Assembly: GCA_018813445.1 (NCBI GenBank)
Contig: JAHJBR010000084.1
Span: 1-8,640 of the forward strand
Length of the DNA stretch: 8,640 nucleotides
Source: Microcaldota archaeon
GTDB lineage: Archaea > Micrarchaeota > Micrarchaeia > Anstonellales > Bilamarchaeaceae
Direction of reading: 5' to 3'
Below, piece by piece: positions 1 to 3,618 of the stretch (position 1 is its first letter; every line of letters begins with the position of its first letter). Under the pieces are notes generated by a model. The model ran no database searches. It was not told where the DNA came from and saw only the letters and a list, made by a program, of their open reading frames with translations. Made by a program: the position numbers and the translations under genes.

Positions 1-679
1 CTGCATTCAAAATCCCCATGAGCCGCTCAGTTTGGAATCTTGCCCATATTTGCAAATGATTCCCTCTAATTTCCTTGACTTTCTCGTATAAATTCGTGTT
101 ATTATTTTGTGCAACAAAATCTTTCAGATTTTGAAGATTACTATCTGCTTCCAAAAGTGCTTCCTGCATTTTATCTAGGTCAACACTCTTATTCACTAAT
201 CTCTGCATACTTAAATTCATCAATAGGATTTCTTCCCCCATTCCATTCAGTCTGTTAATTGCAAATACTCGCACTGCATTCTGTGTGCATATGCTTCTAT
301 TTTCAATAATCTCAATAGAATACTCTTCCACATTTGGTTTAATTTCATGATCTCCCTTCACAATTTCCTTTCTTACTCCTTTTAGAAACTCAACTGCTTC
401 CAAAGTATGTCCATTTACAGTATCTGATAAAAATTCGCTAAAACCATCATTATCCCCAATATCTACATAACTCTGCAAAGTGATAAGATCATCCTTTAGA
501 AAATCTCCAGATTCAGTAGTAAGATTCGTATTCTCTTCTCCATAATCAATCATGGAAAACAGTGCGGCCATTCTGCATTCAACAACACTGTACTTCAACT
601 GCACAACATCAGAAGATTCACTGGCTGCAAACGGCATTGCAAGCAAACCCAAAGCAAAAATCATTATTATCCATTTCAT
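1..679 (-). CDS. Secreted helical protein of unknown function, C-terminus outside the window
   Basis: I do not recognise this protein. The frame is open from an ATG at 679 to the left edge (226 complete codons, no stop). A GGTGG ribosome binding site lies 4 bases upstream (684-688). Residues 1-20 look like a signal peptide: Lys2, a hydrophobic run rich in Ile, Leu, Phe and Ala, then P-F-A-A-S as a plausible cleavage region, so export is likely. The rest is acidic and mostly predicted helical. Residues 160-220 could form a long helix or coiled coil (runs such as MQEALLEADSNLQNLKDF). Only two cysteines (35 and 131) occur in the visible mature part, and a few NxS/T sequons (NLT, NRS, NLS, NKS) fit an extracellular protein. 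No catalytic motif or further membrane segment is visible, though a C-terminal anchor could lie beyond the edge. It follows the tRNA on the same strand but probably has its own promoter. Confidence 0.85.
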   Translation of the reverse strand, partial: MKWIIMIFALGLLAMPFAASESSDVVQLKYSVVECRMAALFSMIDYGEENTNLTTESGDFLKDDLITLQSYVDIGDNDGFSEFLSDTVNGHTLEAVEFLKGVRKEIVKGDHEIKPNVEEYSIEIIENRSICTQNAVRVFAINRLNGMGEEILLMNLSMQRLVNKSVDLDKMQEALLEADSNLQNLKDFVAQNNNTNLYEKVKEIRGNHLQIWARFQTERLMGILNA

Positions 680-683
680 TTCC

Positions 684-688
684 CCACC
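684..688 (-). promoter_or_regulatory. Ribosome binding site GGTGG of the left secreted-protein gene
   Basis: The minus strand reads AGGTGGGGAA then ATG. The GGTGG motif stands 4 bases from the start, matching the motif and spacing before other genes in the window. It can pair with the CACC part of the archaeal 16S rRNA 3' end. It supports the start at 679. Confidence 0.7.
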
Positions 689-708
689 TATCCAATTATG
701 TAAACTAG

Positions 709-718
709 CTTATAAAAT
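709..718 (-). promoter_or_regulatory. Possible TATA box for the left secreted-protein gene
   Basis: The minus strand reads ATTTTATAAG. Counting about 25 bases downstream puts a transcript start near 688, only just ahead of the GGTGG site, so the fit is marginal. Another AT-rich element upstream, around 735-750, could be the true promoter instead. Confidence 0.3.
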
Positions 719-765
719 TTTTTGCTTTATCCAACATAAATAAAAAATATGGGCAGTTATCTCCT

Positions 766-784
766 AAAAACGGTGACTTCCACC
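766..784 (-). terminator. Hairpin plus T-run after the tRNA gene
   Basis: On the minus strand, 23 bases past the tRNA 3' end, GGTG, a 5-base GAAGT loop and CACC can form a 4-bp hairpin. It is followed by G and five T residues (770-766). A second run of six T lies at 747-742. Archaeal termination mostly depends on T-runs, so this is a plausible end for the tRNA or L21e-cluster transcript. The stem is short, so the hairpin itself may be chance. Confidence 0.35.
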
Positions 785-806
785 CAATTTTTTGTTGCCT
801 TAAATT

Positions 807-879
807 TGGGCCCGTCCAGATTCGAACTGGAGATTTTCTGTGTGTAAGACAGACGTGTTAACCGCTCCACTACGAGCCC
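807..879 (-). tRNA. tRNA-Val, anticodon TAC
   Basis: The minus strand folds as a complete 73-base cloverleaf. The acceptor stem is GGGCTCG with CGGGCCC (one T-G wobble pair). The D stem is GTG/CAC with GG and TTAA in the loop. The anticodon stem is TCTGT/ACAGA around loop CTTACAC, giving anticodon TAC at 846-844, which reads the valine codon GTA. The variable loop is 5 bases and the T arm is TCCAG-TTCGAAT-CTGGA. The discriminator is A (807). CCA is not encoded and must be added by the CCA-adding enzyme. No intron is present. The gene starts 32 bases after the DUF655 stop on the same strand. The AT-rich gap (TTTTATTTT on the minus strand around 900-910) may carry its own promoter, or the tRNA may be processed from the protein-gene transcript. 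Confidence 0.97.
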
Positions 880-911
880 ATGAATCAATTTAGAAAGAAA
901 AGAAAATAAAA

Positions 912-1457
912 CTAGTAGTGCATTGGCGGCCTAAGGAAAAGATAGTGTTTCTCCTTGCCCTCCAATTCACTTATGATTCTGTGTACGAATGGAAAAGTCG
1001 GGTCTGGAATTGCATGCACCCTTGCTTTAAGGTCCGCGAAACTCTCAAAAGGTTTTTTGTCCCTTTCATTCAGAATAGTTTCAAGATTCTTTTTCCCGAT
1101 CCCAGGAAGAAGTTCAAGTTGATGCACTCGCATGGATATTGAACCCGCCTTATTTAGAAAATTTATGTATTCTGCTTCCCTTTCAGTTACAATTGATTTC
1201 ACTACTCCTGAGAGGTTTTCCTTTGCACTTGGGGTAAGCTCAGAATAGGATATCCTACCTTTAATTTTTTCTATATCTTTGCGCTGATCCTTTCCAATAA
1301 ATACTTTATGCCCCACAGAAACTGTTATGTCTCTAAGTACACTTGCCTCAAGCAAAGTAAAAAATTGATGACCCACTAGTTGCACCAGCGGTTCCTTTTT
1401 AGGATCGCTTGGTTTGCCTTGGGGAAAATATTCAACTATCCATGCATAATCCTCCAT
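912..1457 (-). CDS. DUF655 family protein with helix-hairpin-helix motif
   Basis: This is a 181-residue member of the archaeal DUF655 family, found next to rpl21e and rpo4 in many archaea. An N-terminal segment beginning MEDYAWIVEYFPQG is typical of the family and probably forms a small beta domain. Near residues 114-142 is a helix-hairpin-helix signature, L-L-P-G-I-G-K-K, followed by a second helix and the P-F-x-S-F-A-D-L segment, which suggests non-specific DNA or RNA binding. The molecular role is unknown; the gene context suggests a link to ribosome or RNA polymerase function. I place the start at ATG 1457 because GGTGG (1463-1467) lies 5 bases upstream. A GTG three codons earlier (1466) is part of that binding site and is an unlikely start. 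The gene begins 22 bases after the rpo4 stop, consistent with one transcript. The ksgA gene that often follows DUF655 in archaea is absent here. Confidence 0.9.
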   Translation of the reverse strand: MEDYAWIVEYFPQGKPSDPKKEPLVQLVGHQFFTLLEASVLRDITVSVGHKVFIGKDQRKDIEKIKGRISYSELTPSAKENLSGVVKSIVTEREAEYINFLNKAGSISMRVHQLELLPGIGKKNLETILNERDKKPFESFADLKARVHAIPDPTFPFVHRIISELEGKEKHYLFLRPPMHY

Positions 1458-1462
1458 GCCTT

Positions 1463-1467
1463 CCACC
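1463..1467 (-). promoter_or_regulatory. Ribosome binding site that fixes the DUF655 start
   Basis: The minus strand reads GGTGG-AAGGC-ATG. The upstream GTG triplet at 1466 lies inside this motif, so the ATG at 1457 is preferred over the longer reading frame. Confidence 0.7.
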
Positions 1468-1479
1468 CCTACACTAATT

Positions 1480-1794
1480 CTAGAACATTTTTGCTATCTC
1501 TTCAGCTTCCTCATCGGTTAATTCTATCTTATCCTTTGCAGCTATTACCTTTACTCTTTCAGGCAGTTTTGGCGCAATATTCACAATTGTATTTGCAACC
1601 TCCGCAGTAATCTTCTCATTCTTCATAAGCTTTTCAACAGCCTTTTCACTTTCTTTTTTAGTTCCTTTGGAAAACTTATCTGCATAATCTAATGCCTGTT
1701 TTTGTTCGTATCCTAGCTCGCTTTCCTTTTCCCTGTTTTGCAATATACTTTTTACGTCTGCGAGCGTAGTTGGCTTTGAATCATTGATCTTCAT
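1480..1794 (-). CDS. rpoF: DNA-directed RNA polymerase subunit Rpo4 (RpoF, Rpb4 family)
   Basis: This 104-residue protein matches archaeal Rpo4 in length and pattern. Rpo4 pairs with Rpo7 to form the stalk of RNA polymerase, which binds emerging RNA and helps open-complex formation and processive elongation. The N-terminal strand contacts Rpo7. Residues around 10-20 carry T-L-A-D-V-K-S-I-L followed by E-L-G-Y-E-Q-K-Q-A-L-D-Y, the usual start of the helical HRDC-like region. The C-terminal half has the family pattern of an acidic I-x-L-T-D-E-E-A-E-E-I helix near the end. The ATG at 1794 is chosen because GGTGG (1799-1803) sits 4 bases upstream and the protein then starts like other Rpo4 proteins. 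A longer in-frame start at 1860 would add 22 residues overlapping L21e with no binding site. The gap after the L21e stop is 10 bases, so the two are translationally close and probably co-transcribed. Confidence 0.93.
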   Translation of the reverse strand: MKINDSKPTTLADVKSILQNREKESELGYEQKQALDYADKFSKGTKKESEKAVEKLMKNEKITAEVANTIVNIAPKLPERVKVIAAKDKIELTDEEAEEIAKMF

Positions 1795-1798
1795 GTTT

Positions 1799-1803
1799 CC
1801 ACC
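1799..1803 (-). promoter_or_regulatory. Ribosome binding site that fixes the rpoF start
   Basis: The minus strand reads AAGGTGGAAAC-ATG, with GGTGG 4 bases from the ATG at 1794. It lies in the 10-base gap after the L21e stop codon and rules against the longer start at 1860. Confidence 0.7.
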
Positions 1804-1804
1804 T

Positions 1805-2080
1805 TCACAATCTTGTAATATGTACTGGGCTAACAGTAAGTAGCTTCTTTGCGTTTCCATCCACGACCTTCACAAGATATGCGTTCCCCTGTTTTTTCAT
1901 CACGATACCGCTTCTTCCGTTATATCTAGAGTGAGGAAGACCCCTGAAATAGGGTTTGATGGTGATTGCTACTTTTTCTCCTTCTTTGAATGGTTTTACA
2001 AACTCATTCATAGTTATTTTCTTCTTCATTTTTGTTGCTTTTGTTCCTTTAGACGAAGTTCCCTTTGACCTTTTGACCAT
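1805..2080 (-). CDS. rpl21e: Large ribosomal subunit protein L21e
   Basis: This 91-residue basic protein is L21e, an SH3-like barrel protein of the archaeal and eukaryotic large ribosomal subunit. The N-terminal basic tail (M-V-K-R-S-K-G-T, then Lys-rich) matches the family's extended rRNA-binding tail. The signature P-H-S-R-Y-N-G-R-S-G-I-V-M-K lies near residues 50-63, where most archaea have P-H-P-R-x-H-G-R-T-G. The C-terminal strand ends V-H-I-T-R-L. The length is slightly short against the usual 95-100 residues. The ATG at 2080 has a strong AGGTGG site 6 bases upstream (2087-2091), so the internal methionines at residues 18 and 24 are not needed as starts. It is the first gene of the rpl21e-rpoF-DUF655 cluster, an order conserved across archaea, and is driven from the TATA box at 2124-2131. 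Confidence 0.96.
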   Translation of the reverse strand: MVKRSKGTSSKGTKATKMKKKITMNEFVKPFKEGEKVAITIKPYFRGLPHSRYNGRSGIVMKKQGNAYLVKVVDGNAKKLLTVSPVHITRL

Positions 2081-2086
2081 AAATCT

Positions 2087-2091
2087 CCACC
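2087..2091 (-). promoter_or_regulatory. Ribosome binding site of rpl21e
   Basis: The minus strand reads GAGGTGG-AGATTT-ATG, the longest match to the archaeal anti-Shine-Dalgarno among the genes here. It confirms the 2080 start. Confidence 0.75.
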
Positions 2092-2123
2092 TCTAACCAA
2101 TATCTATGTATTTTTTGCCATTC

Positions 2124-2131
2124 TATTTATA
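2124..2131 (-). promoter_or_regulatory. TATA box of the rpl21e-rpoF-DUF655 transcript
   Basis: The minus strand carries TATAAATA. About 26 bases downstream gives a transcript start near 2101, leaving a 20-base leader that contains the complete GGTGG binding site. Positions and spacing agree with a standard archaeal promoter. This is inferred from sequence only. Confidence 0.6.
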
Positions 2132-2168
2132 GGTCAGAGGTTTTTAAATATTCCCTTTTAAATAGCGA

Positions 2169-2177
2169 TATATAAAC
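2169..2177 (+). promoter_or_regulatory. TATA box of the TBP gene
   Basis: The plus strand reads TATATAAAC, preceded by AAATAGCGA as a possible B recognition element. A start about 26 bases downstream falls near 2199, which is upstream of the GGTGAT site at 2208 but downstream of the ATG at 2190. The element therefore supports translation from TTG 2217. Two further AT-rich stretches (2141-2150 and 2155-2163) could give longer transcripts. Confidence 0.5.
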
Positions 2178-2207
2178 GGATTGCATGGAATGCAGTCTAG
2201 GAAAAAC

Positions 2208-2213
2208 GGTGAT
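2208..2213 (+). promoter_or_regulatory. Ribosome binding site that sets the TBP start
   Basis: GGTGAT followed by TAC and TTG puts GGTG 5 bases before the TTG at 2217, the same spacing seen at the other genes. No such motif precedes the alternative starts at 2181 (TTG) or 2190 (ATG). Confidence 0.55.
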
Positions 2214-2216
2214 TAC

Positions 2217-2771
2217 TTGGTTAAGCAAGTCGATTTTATAATTACGAATATGGTAGCCTCAGCCAACTTAGGTTTGGAGCTTGACCTTTTTTACATTGCT
2301 AACCGTATTCGCGAAGTTGAATACGAACCAGAACAGTTCCCTGGAGCGATCCTAAAATTCAAAGATCCAAAAGCATCCCTACTTCTTTTCAAGAATGGAA
2401 AAGTGGTTTGCGTTGGTTGTAAAGATGAGCCTTCAATAGCCAAAACCCTTGATCGTACCGTGAAGCTCCTTAAACCCTACTCAAAGAAAATAATAACAAA
2501 CAAGAAACCAACATTCCAGGTAACAAATATTGTTGCAAGCGCTTCTTTGAATATGAATCTAGACCTTTTCTCAATTGCATATAAGGTAAAGGATGTTGAA
2601 TATGAACCAGAACAGTTTCCTGGCGCTATCCTAAAATTCAAAGATCCAAAGGTTTCTTTGCTCCTATTCAAAAACGGAAAAGTAATCTGCGCAGGTGCAA
2701 CCAGCAAAAAGCAGATAAAGGATACATTACTCAAAGCTAAAAAAATGCTTTCAAAATATGTTGGAAAATAA
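2217..2771 (+). CDS. tbp: TATA-box-binding protein (TBP)
   Basis: TBP binds the TATA box, bends the DNA and recruits TFB and RNA polymerase. The protein has two direct repeats that form the saddle, about residues 5-90 and 98-184. Each repeat has Y-E-P-E-Q-F-P-G and L-L-L-F-K-N-G-K. The four phenylalanines expected to kink the DNA are F41, F58, F134 and F151; the 17-residue spacing within each half matches known TBPs. I start at TTG 2217 (184 residues) because a GGTGAT site lies upstream and the likely transcript start near 2199 excludes the ATG at 2190. The longer form from 2181 would have 196 residues with a tail not typical of archaeal TBPs. The two halves are unusually alike (see findings). 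The gene is divergent from rpl21e-rpoF and converges on SBDS with abutting stop codons. Confidence 0.96.
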   Translation: MVKQVDFIITNMVASANLGLELDLFYIANRIREVEYEPEQFPGAILKFKDPKASLLLFKNGKVVCVGCKDEPSIAKTLDRTVKLLKPYSKKIITNKKPTFQVTNIVASASLNMNLDLFSIAYKVKDVEYEPEQFPGAILKFKDPKVSLLLFKNGKVICAGATSKKQIKDTLLKAKKMLSKYVGK

Positions 2772-3470
2772 TTATATTTTTTCCACTACTTTGGTTTCAT
2801 TATTTCCAGCAGTTGCTTTATTCACTCTATCATAAAATTCTCCCTGGGCCCCTGAAGGAATCTCCACAAGAACAATTAGGCTTCCATCTTTTGCCCATTC
2901 CTCTTTTATAATTCCCCAGCTTTTCACTAATCCATATGTTCTTTGAGCATGTTCAGGAGGAATTTTTACAGCAATCCTCATCTTCTCGAATTTAAGTGGA
3001 ATGATTATTCTTATTTTTTTCAGTATGTCTGGAAGTTGATCTCTTGCATCCTTGAACGGGTCAGGATGGAACTTTGCTTTTTCAAGAGCCTCTTCTATTC
3101 TAGATTGCGTATGGGGCGCATTAGTTCTAGGATCAATGGTTTCACGCATTATTATACTAACAATTTGCTTATACTTTTCCTCAACTTTTTTCCTTTTCTG
3201 ATCCGTGGTAAGTTGTATGTTCCCTTTTTTTAAAATTATTTCCAAGATGCCCATTATATCCGTGGTTCCAAAAGCCTTTTGCAGCGCATCGCTTTTTGCC
3301 CGTTCTCCTTTCTTTGCATCAAAATAAACTTCATCTACAACCAATATATTTTTCAAATCAGGTTTTTGCCCTTCCTTATACATATTCGCCATTTCTGGAT
3401 CCACATAAACCTCAAAATTCTTACCTTCAACCGTAATATCTGCTATAATTGCCTTATCCAATGTAGTCAT
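2772..3470 (-). CDS. Ribosome maturation protein SBDS (Sdo1 homologue)
   Basis: SBDS acts late in large-subunit maturation; in eukaryotes it works with the GTPase EFL1 to release the anti-association factor eIF6, and the archaeal protein is thought to bind the same ribosomal site. The 232-residue length and three-domain layout fit. The N-terminal FYSH domain (about 1-90) has L-D-K-A-I-I-A, F-E-V-Y-V-D-P and the K-K-G-E-R-A segment. The central helical domain (about 95-165) contains T-I-D-P-R-T-N-A-P-H, a family hallmark. The C-terminal ferredoxin-like domain has L-K-F-E-K-M-R-I-A-V-K-I-P-P-E-H-A and W-A-K-D-G-S-L. I start at ATG 3470: GGTGG (3476-3480) is 5 bases upstream, and the in-frame GTG at 3479 lies within it. 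In many archaea SBDS sits with exosome or proteasome genes; here it stands alone. Confidence 0.96.
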   Translation of the reverse strand: MTTLDKAIIADITVEGKNFEVYVDPEMANMYKEGQKPDLKNILVVDEVYFDAKKGERAKSDALQKAFGTTDIMGILEIILKKGNIQLTTDQKRKKVEEKYKQIVSIIMRETIDPRTNAPHTQSRIEEALEKAKFHPDPFKDARDQLPDILKKIRIIIPLKFEKMRIAVKIPPEHAQRTYGLVKSWGIIKEEWAKDGSLIVLVEIPSGAQGEFYDRVNKATAGNNETKVVEKI

Positions 3471-3475
3471 TTTCC

Positions 3476-3480
3476 CCACC
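3476..3480 (-). promoter_or_regulatory. Ribosome binding site that sets the SBDS start
   Basis: The minus strand reads ATAGGTGG-GGAAA-ATG. The GTG triplet at 3479 that would lengthen the protein by three residues is part of this site, so ATG 3470 is the better start. Confidence 0.7.
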
Positions 3481-3517
3481 TATTCTCAATCTTTAATTTT
3501 GAACTCCGAAGGCAATC

Positions 3518-3528
3518 TTTTTATATTA
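3518..3528. promoter_or_regulatory. AT-rich TATA element between SBDS and the giant surface-protein gene
   Basis: The plus strand reads TTTTTATATTA; its complement includes ATATAAAAA. For SBDS, a start about 26 bases away (near 3496) leaves a 26-base leader holding the GGTGG site. For the plus-strand gene, the same distance falls at about 3547-3549, on the ATG itself, suggesting a leaderless mRNA. No other good TATA element lies in the 76-base gap, so both genes may share this one. Confidence 0.5.
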
Positions 3529-3546
3529 TGCGAATGAATGCTTTTT

Positions 3547-3618
3547 ATGAATATAAAGGTTGTCCTTTACTCAATATTCTTATTATCGTTATTATTTGCG
3601 CCCTCTCTTTTTGCAGCC
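3547..3618 (+). other. Signal peptide of the giant surface protein
   Basis: Residues 1-24 begin M-N-I-K and continue with a hydrophobic stretch V-V-L-Y-S-I-F-L-L-S-L-L-F, then A-P-S-L-F-A-A. Cleavage after Ala23 or Ala24 would leave the first cap cysteine (Cys26) close to the mature N-terminus. There is no L-x-x-C lipobox directly before that cysteine (the residues are A-A-T-C), so a lipoprotein is less likely. Confidence 0.8.

Noticed and set aside
552..743. Plus-strand 63-residue reading frame
   Set aside because: It is antisense to the signal peptide and start region of the minus-strand secreted-protein gene and shows no promoter, binding site or recognisable sequence.
1458..1466. GTG start at 1466 for DUF655
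   Set aside because: The GTG is inside the GGTGG ribosome binding site that serves the ATG at 1457.
1795..1860. Longer rpoF start at 1860
   Set aside because: It would overlap the end of L21e, adds residues not seen in the family and has no binding site; ATG 1794 has GGTGG.
2477..2734. Minus-strand reading frame inside TBP
   Set aside because: It is a shadow of the second TBP repeat in another frame.
2943..3233. Plus-strand reading frame opposite SBDS
   Set aside because: SBDS is a clear family member in the other strand; this frame has an unlike-protein composition and no start signals.
3471..3479. GTG start at 3479 for SBDS
   Set aside because: The GTG is part of the GGTGG binding site; ATG 3470 has the correct 5-base spacing and a family-like N-terminus.
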